Shown here piece after piece: positions 42,607-51,862 of a DNA stretch of 64,000 nucleotides. This DNA comes from Phytobacter ursingii. GTDB lineage: Bacteria > Pseudomonadota > Gammaproteobacteria > Enterobacterales > Enterobacteriaceae. The DNA is taken from contig CABDWT010000017.1 of the NCBI GenBank assembly GCA_901456055.1, positions 1 through 64,000 on the forward strand, read 5' to 3'. Made by a program: the position numbers and the translations under genes. The stretch's first letter is position 1; every line of letters starts with the position of its first letter. The notes below the pieces were generated by a model. That model saw only the letters and a program-made list of their open reading frames with translations, made no database searches and had not been told where the DNA came from.

Positions 42607-42632
42607 AAAAACGCTCCATTAGGAGCGTTTTT
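42607..42632. terminator. Bidirectional terminator between VOC gene and AraJ-like gene
   Basis: AAAAACGCTCC-ATTA-GGAGCGTTTTT, an 11-bp stem with A tract on one side and T tract on the other, placed between two convergent genes (stops at 42592 and 42633). Confidence 0.92.
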
Positions 42633-43808
42633 TCAGGCCAGTGCGTCAACGTCAGCGCGTATCCGCTTCGCCTGCAGGTGCCCGTACATCAGCAGTGCGG
42701 ACATTGCGGAGAACGAAAGGACAGCTGCGGGCAGCGTAACGTAATCCCAGCTCAAACCGAGCGTAATCATCAGACCGCCAAAATAAGCCCCTATAGCGCT
42801 GCCGAGATTAAAGGCAATCTGCCCTCCCGCCGCACCCAGTAACTCACCGCCTTTGGCATTCTGTAAGAGCAGTATTTGCAGCGGTGCCGCCAGAGCGAAC
42901 AGACCCGCGCAGCAGATAAAGCCCATCGTTAAAGAAGCAATTTTGTTTTCACCGAAGGCAAACAGCAGAAGCAGAGACAGCACAATCACCAGATCCGTGG
43001 TCGCCGCAATACGCAGTGGGCTATAACGCCCCGACAATCTGCCGCTCAACAAATTGCCCAATACCATTCCCAGCCCCATCAGCATCATGATAATCGTCAT
43101 GAATATCTCAGAGAAGCCGGAAACATTCAGCATAAATGGCTTCACAAAACTGAACCAGGCGAAGACGCCCGCGTTGCCAAACATGGTCGCGGCGAAGATA
43201 AACCATGGCTCCGGCTTTTTCAGAAAGCGAAATTGCTCGGTGAAACGGGTCTCAGCTTTATCAAAGAGTTGAGGTACCCAGAGCAGAATCGAAACGAGCA
43301 CCAATAAATTAAACAGCGCAATCAGCATAAAGGTGTAGCGCCAGCTAAAAGCATGACCAAGCCAGGTTCCCAGCGGTACGCCCGCAAGATTCGCTACCGT
43401 CATCCCGGCGACCATACCCGCGACGGCCAGCGTCACTTTTCCCGGTGGCGCGATTTTAGACAAAATAATCGCCCCGACGCCGAAGAACGCGCCGTGAGGG
43501 AATCCCGACACCAGCCTGCCAATGGCGAGCATGGTATATGACGATGAAAAGGTAAAAATCGTATTTCCCACTGCGCACATGGCGACCAGGAACAACAGGA
43601 TTGTTTTTAAAGAAAAACGGCTGGAGAACACGGCAATAATCGGCGCGCCGATCACCACGCCGAAAGCATAAAAGGAGATCATATTGCCTGCCGACGGAAT
43701 GGAGATCCCCACATCCTTCGCCAGTTCGGTCAGCACACCCATGATGCCAAATTCCGCCATGCCGAGGCCAAACGTGCCCAGCGCTAACGAAAAAATCGTC
43801 TTTTTCAT
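42633..43808 (-). CDS. araJ: MFS exporter, AraJ-like
   Basis: A 391-residue, 12-helix major facilitator beginning MKKTIFSLALGTFGLGMAEF; I place the start at the ATG at 43808, since the open frame to 43853 is in the intergenic region. It closely resembles E. coli AraJ (MKKVILSLALGTFGLGMAEF) throughout, including GRLVSGFPHGAFFGVGAI and NAKGGELLGAAGGQIAFNLGSAIGAYFGG. AraJ is arabinose-inducible with no clear substrate. In E. coli araJ lies elsewhere, so this may be a relocated orthologue or a paralogue; I saw no AraC site. Confidence 0.85.
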   Translation of the reverse strand: MKKTIFSLALGTFGLGMAEFGIMGVLTELAKDVGISIPSAGNMISFYAFGVVIGAPIIAVFSSRFSLKTILLFLVAMCAVGNTIFTFSSSYTMLAIGRLVSGFPHGAFFGVGAIILSKIAPPGKVTLAVAGMVAGMTVANLAGVPLGTWLGHAFSWRYTFMLIALFNLLVLVSILLWVPQLFDKAETRFTEQFRFLKKPEPWFIFAATMFGNAGVFAWFSFVKPFMLNVSGFSEIFMTIIMMLMGLGMVLGNLLSGRLSGRYSPLRIAATTDLVIVLSLLLLFAFGENKIASLTMGFICCAGLFALAAPLQILLLQNAKGGELLGAAGGQIAFNLGSAIGAYFGGLMITLGLSWDYVTLPAAVLSFSAMSALLMYGHLQAKRIRADVDALA

Positions 43809-44053
43809 ACCACAACCACATGTTAATAGAATGCAACAAGCATTATCGACCATTCGTTAAGTGTGAACCAGCTCAAACTCTCTTGCTGGCATATTCATCC
43901 ATACATTCAGTTCAGGCTGTGAATGTTCTCGCACCTGAGGCGCTATATCGGAAGTCCCTGAAATACAATGACACGAGTATTTTTCGCGCATGCCTGTAGC
44001 CGACATTACACTTCTTAGGCGTCCCGTTATTTATTTGAAAGAGGAAGAGAGTC

Positions 44054-44872
44054 ATGGGAAAAAAGAAAAATACCAGCACCATCGCTGATGCACCTCCTGC
44101 GGCGCCGCTTAAAAACAAGGAATATGAAAAAGAGTTACGGCGCCTTCACGTTGAACTGGTGAAACTTCAGCGCTGGGTCGTCAGCAAAGGGCTCAAAGTC
44201 TGCATCGTCTTTGAGGGCCGTGATGGCGCGGGTAAAGGCGGCACCATCAAAGCGATTACCGAACGCGTCAGTCCGCGCATCTTCCGCGTTGTCGCCCTGC
44301 CCGCCCCAACCGAGCGCGAAAAAAGCCAGCTTTACCTGCAGCGCTACCTTCCACACCTGCCCGCCGCTGGTGAAATTGTTATCTTTGACCGTAGTTGGTA
44401 CAACCGCGCCGGGGTTGAGCGGGTGATGGGTTTTTGCACAATGGAACAAGTGGACAAATTTCTGGAAAGCGTCCCGATGATGGAACGCGCCATGGTAGAG
44501 TCCGGCATTATCTTATTGAAATACTGGCTTGAGGTGACGCCGCAAGAGCAAGAACGCCGCCTGCGCGATCGCGTAAACGATGGCCGCAAGACCTGGAAGC
44601 TGTCTCCCATGGATATCAAATCCTTCGACCGCTGGGATGATTACACCGTTGCGCGAGACGCAATGTTCGAAGCCTCCGACACCTCATGGGCGCCCTGGTT
44701 TGTCGCCCGCTCCGAGGACAAAAAACGCGTACGGCTAAATATCATTACCCACCTGCTAACGCAGATCCCTTACGAGGATATTCCGGACGATCCCGTGGAG
44801 TTCCCGAAACGCAAAATAGGTAAAGTTAAACCCACCCATTATCCGTTTCGTATTATTCCCGAACCGTTCTGA
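44054..44872 (+). CDS. ppk2: Polyphosphate kinase 2 (PPK2)
   Basis: A 272-residue PPK2-type kinase: Walker A FEGRDGAGKGGTIKAI (about 54-69), Walker B IFDRSWYNRAGVERVMGF (about 109-126), lid region ERRLRDRVNDGRKTWKLSPMD (about 171-190). These soluble enzymes move phosphate between polyphosphate and nucleotides, usually making GTP or ATP from GDP or ADP (class I, single domain). Unrelated in sequence to Ppk1. Stand-alone gene; short basic N-terminus. Confidence 0.93.
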   Translation: MGKKKNTSTIADAPPAAPLKNKEYEKELRRLHVELVKLQRWVVSKGLKVCIVFEGRDGAGKGGTIKAITERVSPRIFRVVALPAPTEREKSQLYLQRYLPHLPAAGEIVIFDRSWYNRAGVERVMGFCTMEQVDKFLESVPMMERAMVESGIILLKYWLEVTPQEQERRLRDRVNDGRKTWKLSPMDIKSFDRWDDYTVARDAMFEASDTSWAPWFVARSEDKKRVRLNIITHLLTQIPYEDIPDDPVEFPKRKIGKVKPTHYPFRIIPEPF

Positions 44873-45176
44873 ATAATTGTTTTGCTGCATCGGTTATCAC
44901 TGCCGATGCGGTTGCCTTTATTACATGTGTTTCTTTTTTTCTGGAATTGTTCTCGCAGAAAGGGAATTACCAGGGAGTTCAGTATTGTTTTTTATGCGGG
45001 GGGATTGATGATGTTTTGTATGTAATCTGAGCAGTGCACGATCACGGGTCACTGGAGCTATTGATGCGTTAGTGACGAATACGTAACTCTCTCTACCACC
45101 ACCTTACCCAGCCTGGCGCCTGTAAACACGCCAGGCCGGGTAAGCGGGCAACTACCGTCTGCATAAGAACTGAACG
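44873..45176. other. 304-base intergenic region between ppk2 and fdnI
   Basis: Contains a 7-bp hairpin GCATCGG/CCGATGC (44887-44909) just after the ppk2 stop, without a U tract, a T-rich unstructured middle part, and a REP-like hairpin at 45104-45143 near the end of the fdn operon. No ORF with a ribosome site was seen. Confidence 0.6.
45104..45143 (-). repeat. REP-like hairpin downstream of fdnI
   Basis: TTACCC-A-GCCTGGCG pairs with CGCCAGGC-C-GGGTAA: 14 base pairs with one mismatch around a 10-base loop. Composition and the TAAAC loop recall enterobacterial REP/BIME units. It lies 34 bases beyond the fdnI stop and probably protects the 3' end of the fdn transcript. Confidence 0.6.
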
Positions 45177-45833
45177 CTACCTCAGCCCGTGCATGCTCTC
45201 TTCTTTGGCTTCCTGTCTTTCGACTTCACGGTACCAGCGCGGATGATGTTTGCGTGCCCAGCGGCGGCTCACCTTCCCTTCGATCATCCCCTTAATCGAG
45301 CCTTTCACCCAAAATGCCATATACATATGAATCAGAATGGCATGGAGAAGGATAATCGCAGAGGTCGCGTGAATCAGCAGGCTGTAGCGAATGACCTGTA
45401 TCGGGAAATATTGGGCAAACCAGGGGCGCCAGATAATGATACCGGATATGAGCAAGACAAAAATCATACTCATGATGGTCCAGAACATCATCTTTTGCCC
45501 GGCGTTATATTTACCGACCTTCGCCACCTTGTGCTCGTTGCCTTTCAGGACTTCCACAATCCCTTTTAGCCAGGGAATATCCTGCCTGTCCGGAATGTTG
45601 TGATGCACAAAGCGCACAAACATCACCATCAGGATCAGAAAGACCGCCACACCGAAAAACGGGTGCAGTATGCGCCCCATCTGCGGTGTACCAAAGGTCT
45701 CGGTCAGCCATTGCAGCGTCGGGAAAAAGAAAGAAATCCCCGACAGCGACACCAGGAAAAAGAAAATCACCATCGTCCAGTGACAGGCGCGGTCGATAAA
45801 CTTAGTGCGCACAATCATTTTCGAATCACTCAT
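45177..45833 (-). CDS. fdnI: Formate dehydrogenase N gamma subunit (cytochrome b556), FdnI
   Basis: A 218-residue inner-membrane di-haem cytochrome b from the ATG at 45833 ([20 protein letters not shown]); the open frame extends further, but this start gives the E. coli FdnI length and N-terminus. Four membrane helices carry the haem-ligand His residues ([45 protein letters not shown]). It passes electrons from the iron-sulfur subunit to menaquinone. It overlaps the end of fdnH by 8 bases. Confidence 0.96.
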   Translation of the reverse strand: MSDSKMIVRTKFIDRACHWTMVIFFFLVSLSGISFFFPTLQWLTETFGTPQMGRILHPFFGVAVFLILMVMFVRFVHHNIPDRQDIPWLKGIVEVLKGNEHKVAKVGKYNAGQKMMFWTIMSMIFVLLISGIIIWRPWFAQYFPIQVIRYSLLIHATSAIILLHAILIHMYMAFWVKGSIKGMIEGKVSRRWARKHHPRWYREVERQEAKEESMHGLR

Positions 45834-46710
45834 GGTGTTCCTCCTTATCATCATCCACTTCTTTGTTTGGCCCAATGCCGATGTAGTGGTAAATCAGCCC
45901 GGCAAACGAGGCGATAAAACCAGCGGCTGCAAGCGGCTTCAGCGCCCCTTTCCACAGACTGATTGACGTATCGATGGCCGGGTCCTTCGGCAGGTTGTGG
46001 TACAACTCCGGCTGATCATTGTGGTGCAGCACGTACATCACGTGCGTGCCGCCCACCCCCTGCGGGTTGTAAATCCCTGCGTGGTCATAACCACGTGCTT
46101 TCAGCTTATCGACGCGCTCCAGTGCCACATCCAGCATTTCTTTTTTTGTGCCAAAATGAATGGCACCCGTTGGGCAGGTTTTCACGCAGGCCGGCTCCTG
46201 GCCGACGCTCACGCGATCCACACACAGGGTGCATTTATAGACCCGGTTATCCTCTTTATTGAGACGCGGGACGTTAAACGGACATCCGGCGATGCAGTAG
46301 CCGCAGCCGATACAATTCTCCTGCTGGAAATCGACAATCCCATTGGCGTATTGAATGATCGCCCCGGCGGACGGGCACGCCTTCAGACAGCCAGGATCCT
46401 CACAGTGCATACAGCCATCTTTACGAATCAGCCACTCCAGCCGGCCATTTTGCTCGGTTTCGCTAAAGCGCATCACTGTCCAGGATTTGGCGCTCAGATC
46501 CGCCGGGTTGTCGTACACCCCCACGCAATGCCCCACTTCGTCGCGGATATCATTCCACTCAGAACAAGCCACCTGACAGGCTTTGCAGCCCACGCAGGAG
46601 GAGACATCAATCAGTTTGGCCACTTCCGCTTTATGATCCCGCGCGCGTGGCGCGGGAGTCATGGCGTTTGTGGCGGAGCGTTTCAAAATGTCCTGTGTTT
46701 CCATTGCCAT
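45826..46710 (-). CDS. fdnH: Formate dehydrogenase N beta subunit (four [4Fe-4S]), FdnH
   Basis: A 294-residue iron-sulfur protein near-identical to E. coli FdnH. Cys clusters: [41 protein letters not shown] and CTLCVDR...CVKTCP, giving four [4Fe-4S] centres on the periplasmic side. A C-terminal helix ([20 protein letters not shown]) anchors it to the membrane. Exported with FdnG by Tat. Eleven bases separate it from fdnG. Confidence 0.97.
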   Translation of the reverse strand: MAMETQDILKRSATNAMTPAPRARDHKAEVAKLIDVSSCVGCKACQVACSEWNDIRDEVGHCVGVYDNPADLSAKSWTVMRFSETEQNGRLEWLIRKDGCMHCEDPGCLKACPSAGAIIQYANGIVDFQQENCIGCGYCIAGCPFNVPRLNKEDNRVYKCTLCVDRVSVGQEPACVKTCPTGAIHFGTKKEMLDVALERVDKLKARGYDHAGIYNPQGVGGTHVMYVLHHNDQPELYHNLPKDPAIDTSISLWKGALKPLAAAGFIASFAGLIYHYIGIGPNKEVDDDKEEHHE

Positions 46711-46721
46711 CTCGTCGCTCC

Positions 46722-49700
46722 TTACGCTTTCTCAATGTTGACCAGAAACGCCTTGTACTCTGGCGTTTGCGAATTGGCATCGCCGACGTTTGGCGTCAGG
46801 GTATTGGCGATGTAGCCTTTCTGCGCTACCCCTTCAAAGCCCCAGTGCAGCGGAATACCGACCGTTTCCACCTGCTGGCCGTTAACGTGCAGCGTTCGCA
46901 GGCGACGGGTGACCACCGCCACCGCGCGAATAAAGCCACGCTTACTGCTGACCTTCACGCGGTCGCCGTTGACGATCCCTTTCATCGTGGCCAGATTTTC
47001 GCTGATTTCGACAAACTGTTCCGGCTGGGCGATGGAATTCAGTCGCGCATGCTTGGTCCAGGTGTGGAAATGCTCCGTCAGGCGATAGGTGGTGCCTACG
47101 TATGGGAACTTGTCTTTCTTACCCAGACGCGCGGCATCGTCTTCATACAGACGCACGACCGGGCTTGAGACCACGTTCGGGTGCAGCGGGTTAGTGCCGA
47201 GCGGCGTTTCCATCGGCTCGTAGTGTTCAGGGAACGGTCCTTCTGCCAGCTTATCGAGGGCAAACAGACGCCCCAGCCCTTCCGGCTGCATGATAAACGG
47301 ATGGGTCGCACTGCCCGGCGGAGCGGTAGTAAAGTCCGGGATATCGTTCCCCGCCCATTTGCTGCCGTTCCACTCGATCAGCATCCGTTTCGGATCCCAG
47401 GGCTTACCGTTGATATCTGCCGACGCGCGGTTGTAAAGCACACGGCGGTTCATCGGCCATGCCCAGGACCAGCCCAGCGTATTGCCAAGCCCTGACGGAT
47501 CGGCATTATCGCGGTTCGCCATCTGGTTGCCTTGCTCCGTCCAGCTACCGGCGTAAATCCAGCAGGAAGATGCCGTTGTTCCGTCGTCTCGCAACAGCGC
47601 AAAACTGCTCAGCAGTTGGCCTTTCTTCGCCAGCAGATTACCGCTGGCATCGTAGAGATCCGCCAGCGCAACGCCGTTATTCTCTTTCGCCACCTCTTCC
47701 GACTCTGGATGGTCAGGCTGCTTGTAATCCCAGCGCATTTTCAGCAGCGGCTCGGCACCGTTGCCTCCTTCCGTGAGATACATCTCGCGCAGACGATGAT
47801 AAATCCCGGCCAGAATTTCACCGTCATTGCGCGCTTCACCCGGTGCATCCTGCCCCTTCCAGTGCCACTGCAGCCAGCGACCGGAGTTGGCGATAGATCC
47901 ATCCTCTTCGGCAAAACAGGTCGATGGCAGACGGAAAACCTCGGTCTGAATGGCTGCCGGATCGACATCATTCATCTCGCCGTGGTTCTGCCAGAAATTG
48001 GCGGTTTCCGTGACCAGGGGGTCGATAACCACCATGTATTTCAGCTTACTCAGGCTGCGGACAACTTTGTTTTTGTCCGGGAAGGAGGCCACCGGATTAA
48101 AGCCCTGACAGAGGTAGCCTGTGACATGACCTTTATCCATCATATTGAAATATTTGATAACGTCGTATGCCTGATCCCATTTCGGCAGCCAGTCAAAGCC
48201 CCAGTTGTTCTCCTTCTGTGCCGCATCGCCATAGAAGGATTTCATCAGGCTGACGAAGAACTTCGGATAGTTGCCCCAATAGTTAACCTGATCGGGCAGC
48301 ATGGCTTTCGGTGTATTTGCCGTCAGGTAGCGTTGCAGATCCGCCTGTTTTTCTGACGGCAGCGTCAGGTAACCCGGCAGGCTGGTCGACAACAGACCCA
48401 GATCGGTGAGCCCCTGAATATTGGAGTGCCCGCGCAGGGCATTCACGCCGCCGCCCGCCATCCCCATGTTGCCCAGCAGGAGCTGGATCATCGCCATGGT
48501 ACGGATGTTCTGTGCGCCCACGGTGTGTTGCGTCCAGCCCAGCGCATACAGGAAGGTGGTGGTTCTGTCCGCGGCACTGGTCGATGCCAGCACGTCACAC
48601 ACTTTCAGGAAGTCGGCTTTCGGCGTTCCGCAGATGTTCTCCACCACCTCCGGCGTATAGCGGGAAACATGCTGTTTCAGCAGGTTCCACACGCAGCGCG
48701 GGTGCGTCAGTGTTTCATCGCGCATCGCATAGCCGTTTTCGTCGAACTGATAGTTCCAGGATGACTTGTCGTACTGGCGTTTTTCCGCGTCATAGCCGCT
48801 GAACAGCCCGTCTTCAAAGGCAAAGTCTTCCCGCACCAGCAGGTTCGCGTTGGTGTAGTGCTTAACGTATTCCGCGTTAATTTTGTTGTTTTCAATCAGG
48901 TACAGCAGCACGCCGGACAGGAACGTAATGTCCGTACCGGAGCGGATCGGCGCATAGATATCGGCCACCGATGCCGTACGCGTAAAGCGCGGATCGACGA
49001 CGATCAGCGTCGCATCGTTGCTATTTTTCGCTTCCATCGCCCAGCGGAATCCCACCGGATGGGCTTCGGCGGCGTTACCGCCCATCACCATCACGACGTT
49101 AGCGTTTTTAATATCAACCCAGTGGTTGGTCATCGCACCGCGACCAAATGTTGGAGCAAGACTTGCTACCGTTGGTCCGTGTCAGACGCGCGCCTGGTTA
49201 TCTACCGCCAGCATGCCGAGCGAGCGCACCAATTTTTGCGTCAGCATGCCGGTCTCATTGCTGGCCGCGGAGGCGCATAGCATCCCGGTGGTGAGCCAGC
49301 GATTGACCGTCACCCCCTGGGCGTTCTTCTCAACGAAGTTGGCGTCCCGGTCAGCCTTCATCAGTCTGGCAATGCGTTCGAAGGCGTCACTCCAGGTAAT
49401 ACGCTGCCACTTGTCCGACCCTGGCGCGCGATATTCCGGATAGCGTAACCTGTTATCACTGTGAACATAATCGAGCAGGCCCGCCCCTTTCGGACACAGC
49501 GCCCCGCGGCTGACCGGATGATCCGGGTCACCTTCGATGTGGTAAATCGATTCGCGGGCATTTTTCGCCCCATCGCCCAGGCTATACATTAATAGCCCGC
49601 AACCCACGGAGCAGTATGTGCAGGTATTTCGAACCTCTTTCGCACGCAGGAGCTTATAATTTCGCGCCTGCGCCAGTGCCGCTTTTGGGGTAAATCCCAA

Positions 49701-49769
49701 CGCAGCAACGGTTGTCCCGGCCATACCACCCGCGCAGATTTTAAAAAACTGTCTGCGGCTAACGTCCAT
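46722..49769 (-). CDS. fdnG: Formate dehydrogenase N alpha subunit, selenoprotein FdnG
   Basis: A 1015-residue molybdenum bis-MGD selenoprotein that oxidises formate in the periplasm. The in-frame TGA at 49184-49182 is codon 196, exactly the selenocysteine position of E. coli FdnG, and is followed by a SECIS-type hairpin, so the apparent break into two ORFs is recoding and not a frameshift. N-terminus carries a Tat signal (SRRQFFK); CTYCSVGCG plus a Cys at about residue 92 bind a [4Fe-4S]. Start set at the ATG at 49769 to match the family. With FdnH/FdnI and nitrate reductase it forms the formate-nitrate respiratory loop. Confidence 0.97.
49142..49184 (-). promoter_or_regulatory. Selenocysteine UGA and bacterial SECIS hairpin in fdnG
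   Basis: Directly after the TGA, the minus strand forms an outer stem GACCAA/TTGGTC (49172-49177 with 49142-49147) and an apical AGCAA-GTCT-TGCT (49155-49167) with the G-T-C-T loop recognised by SelB. Position and loop match the E. coli fdnG/fdhF SECIS. Confidence 0.88.
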
Positions 49770-49831
49770 TGTGTTCCTCGTTATATGGATCTCTTTCAGC
49801 GCAAAAACTAACAGCAATATCCCTGTATAAT

Positions 49832-49845
49832 TTGCGGCAAATCAA
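49832..49845 (-). promoter_or_regulatory. Candidate FNR site of the fdnGHI promoter
   Basis: On the minus strand TTGAT-TTGC-CGCAA matches 8 of 10 positions of the FNR consensus TTGAT-N4-ATCAA, 63 bases before the fdnG ATG. Anaerobic FNR activation of fdnG is established in E. coli; this particular site is inferred. Confidence 0.55.
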
Positions 49846-49915
49846 TATCGCTATACACCAACTTCTTAATAGTCTTTTTCGGCGATTTTATTTACCCCAA
49901 AAGGATGAGGTTTCC

Positions 49916-49931
49916 TCGTGATTTATTAGTA
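49916..49931 (-). promoter_or_regulatory. Candidate NarL/NarP 7-2-7 site upstream of fdnG
   Basis: On the minus strand TACTAAT-AA-ATCACGA: the first heptamer fits TACYNMT perfectly and the second matches 5 of 7 positions in inverted orientation, spaced 2 bases. It lies about 85 bases upstream of the FNR-like site. Nitrate activation of fdnG by NarL is known in E. coli; binding here is inferred. Confidence 0.4.
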
Positions 49932-49992
49932 GGCATCGTGCGTTAAGTGCTATAAATTCCCCCTTTGCCGTTTTTAAAAGGAATACAGCTGT

Positions 49993-50874
49993 ATGAATAA
50001 GAAAAAAGCCACGTTGATCGGGCTGTTAGCCATCGTGTTGTGGAGTACGATGGTGGGCCTGATTCGCGCGGTCAGCGAAGGCCTGGGGCCGGTTGGCGGC
50101 GCGGCGATGATTTATACGCTCAGCGGCGTTTTACTTATTCTCACCGTCGGTTTTCCCGATATTCGCCGCTTCCCTCGCGGCTATTTACTGCCGGGCAGCG
50201 TTTTATTTGTCTGCTATGAACTCTGCCTCGCGCTGTCGCTGGGGTTTGCCGGAACCCGCCAGCAGGCGATTGAAGTCGGCATGGTTAACTATCTATGGCC
50301 GAGCTTCACCATATTATTTGCGATCCTGTTTAATGGTCAAAAAGCCACTCTTTGGGTAATTCCAGGACTCATTCTGGCGATAATCGGCGTAAGCTGGGTA
50401 TTGGGCGGCGAACAGGGATTGAATATTCACGATATTACACGAAATATTCTCTCCAGCCCGTTAAGTTATTCTCTTGCTTTTGTCGGTGCTTTTATCTGGG
50501 CGGCTTACTGTACTGTTACCAGCAAATATGCCAAAGGTTCAAACGGCATTACGCTCTTTATTCTACTGACGGCGGCGACCTTATGGACAAAATTTGCCCT
50601 GACCGATCAACCGTCCATGCATTTTACACTTCCTGTGGTGATTAAACTGGGAGTCACTGCCATTGCGCTGGGCTTCGGTTATGCCGCCTGGAATACCGGG
50701 ATTTTACACGGGCGCGTTGCCGTGCTGGCGGCCGCATCCTATTTTACACCGGTACTCTCCTCGGCGCTGGCGGCCGCCGTGCTGAGCGCCCCGCTGTCGT
50801 TTTCCTTTTGGCAGGGCGCGTTTATGGTCTGCGGCGGATCGCTGCTTTGTTGGTGGGCAACGCGACCGCAGTAG
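49993..50874 (+). CDS. yddG: YddG, aromatic amino-acid exporter (DMT family)
   Basis: A 293-residue DMT transporter with ten membrane helices, close to E. coli YddG (KATLIGLLAIVLWSTMVGLIR start; SFSFWQGAFMVCGGSLLCWWATR end). YddG exports phenylalanine, tyrosine, tryptophan and, in Salmonella, contributes to methyl viologen resistance. It is divergent from fdnG, as in E. coli. Confidence 0.95.
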   Translation: MNKKKATLIGLLAIVLWSTMVGLIRAVSEGLGPVGGAAMIYTLSGVLLILTVGFPDIRRFPRGYLLPGSVLFVCYELCLALSLGFAGTRQQAIEVGMVNYLWPSFTILFAILFNGQKATLWVIPGLILAIIGVSWVLGGEQGLNIHDITRNILSSPLSYSLAFVGAFIWAAYCTVTSKYAKGSNGITLFILLTAATLWTKFALTDQPSMHFTLPVVIKLGVTAIALGFGYAAWNTGILHGRVAVLAAASYFTPVLSSALAAAVLSAPLSFSFWQGAFMVCGGSLLCWWATRPQ

Positions 50875-50880
50875 CGGTCA

Positions 50881-50925
50881 TTGCGTCGCCTGTTCATTTG
50901 AACTAAAATTAATATCAAATGAACA
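50881..50925 (+). promoter_or_regulatory. Promoter and 11-bp inverted-repeat operator of the Xre/RES module
   Basis: TGTTCATTTGA (50891-50901) and TCAAATGAACA (50915-50925) form a perfect 11-bp inverted repeat around 13 bases. A promoter, TTGCGT-N17-TAAAAT (50881-50886, 50904-50909), runs through it, so bound antitoxin would block transcription. The repeat covers an ATG at 50919, which argues for the later start at 50940. Confidence 0.8.
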
Positions 50926-50939
50926 GATGGAGCAGAATA

Positions 50940-51386
50940 ATGCAACTCTATACACCAGAGGTCCGGGCTATCCCGCACGACCTGCTCAGCATCCTGGGGC
51001 TTCCCGCCACGGCGATTGCCGCTCATGACAGCATAAACGCCGGTCTGAGTGCCGGTGTGTTGCGTGATATCGCGGGCGCCGTCTCCCTTGATGAAGTCAC
51101 GCTGTGCCGAATGGCCGGCATCGACCGCAATACCTATAGCCGCCGCCTTAACAGCGCGGAAAAACGCTTTTCGCCAGAACAGAGCGCTCGTGTCTACACG
51201 CTGGCGCGGGTGATCAGCGCTGCCCGTGAGTTGTTTGAAGGTGACAGCGAACGTATGGCCAACTGGCTCAATAAACCCGCGAAAGGGCTTGGCGGTAAAA
51301 AACCCGCAGAGCTTCTCTCCACCCCTGCCGGCGCGGAAGCGGTACTGACGTTAATTGGTCGCCTTGAGCATGGCGTTATCAGCTAA
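50940..51386 (+). CDS. Xre/MbcA/ParS-type antitoxin (DUF2384)
   Basis: A 148-residue antitoxin from the ATG at 50940, chosen because GGAG lies 7 bases upstream and the earlier in-frame ATG (50919) is in the operator. N-terminal Xre-like DNA-binding part (about 35-85, LDEVTLCRMAGIDRNTYSRRLNS) and C-terminal DUF2384 toxin-binding part (ARELFEGDSERMANWLNKPAKGLGGKKPAELLSTPAGAEAVLTLIGRLEHG). It neutralises the RES toxin encoded next and should repress the module. Stop and toxin start overlap (TAATG). Confidence 0.92.
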   Translation: MQLYTPEVRAIPHDLLSILGLPATAIAAHDSINAGLSAGVLRDIAGAVSLDEVTLCRMAGIDRNTYSRRLNSAEKRFSPEQSARVYTLARVISAARELFEGDSERMANWLNKPAKGLGGKKPAELLSTPAGAEAVLTLIGRLEHGVIS

Positions 51387-51862
51387 TGGAAAATGTCACC
51401 TTCTGGCGTCTGGTCAAAGAGCGCTATGCGCTGACCGCCTTCGACGGCTACGGCGCGCGTACCTTTGGCGGACGCTGGAATTCGCCGGGGCATGAATGCG
51501 TCTATCTGGGCGAATCAAAAGCCCTCTGCGTGCTGGAAACGCTGGTGCATCTTGAGATTGAAGATATCGCAAAGGGCTACTGTTTTTTAACCCTCGACGT
51601 ACCGCGTAATCTTATCGCGACGCTGGATCTGGCCGCCCTGCCCGCAGACTGGAAAGCCGACCCGCCGCCTGTTTCAACACAACACATCGGCGATAACTGG
51701 CTGGCGTCAACGAAAAATGGACTGGTACTGCGCGTCCCCAGCACCATCACTGGTGAATGGAACGCGCTGTTTAACCCTGAACACCCACAGGCGGCGAAAG
51801 TCCTTAAGAGCGTAAAGTCCGAACCTTTTATGCTCGATCCACGTCTTAGCCGCCCTTGCTAG
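51386..51862 (+). CDS. RES-domain toxin
   Basis: A 158-residue RES toxin. The domain's Arg-Glu-Ser residues can be seen: ARTFGGRWNSPGHECVYLGESKALCVLETLVHLE (about 25-58) holds the Arg, the Tyr and the Glu, and RVPSTITGEWNALFNPEHP (about 113-131) the Ser and the NP motif. RES toxins consume NAD+ (hydrolysis or phosphorolysis) or modify a target with ADP-ribose, stopping growth. Overlaps the antitoxin start-to-stop and runs 17 bases into the 3' end of convergent smvA. Confidence 0.92.
   Translation: MENVTFWRLVKERYALTAFDGYGARTFGGRWNSPGHECVYLGESKALCVLETLVHLEIEDIAKGYCFLTLDVPRNLIATLDLAALPADWKADPPPVSTQHIGDNWLASTKNGLVLRVPSTITGEWNALFNPEHPQAAKVLKSVKSEPFMLDPRLSRPC

Noticed and set aside
45997-46815. 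272-codon ORF antisense to fdnH
   Set aside because: Mirrors the fdnH iron-sulfur protein; His/Arg-rich antisense pattern only.
47532-48356. 274-codon ORF antisense to fdnG
   Set aside because: Shadow frame of a strongly coding gene; no recognisable product.
49133-49182. Apparent frameshift or nonsense break splitting the formate dehydrogenase alpha subunit
   Set aside because: The stop is TGA at codon 196, the known selenocysteine site, and is followed by a SECIS hairpin, so the gene is intact.
50864-50879. Hairpin GACCGC-AGTA-GCGGTC across the yddG stop as a terminator
   Set aside because: It overlaps the coding end and lacks a U tract; too weak to list.
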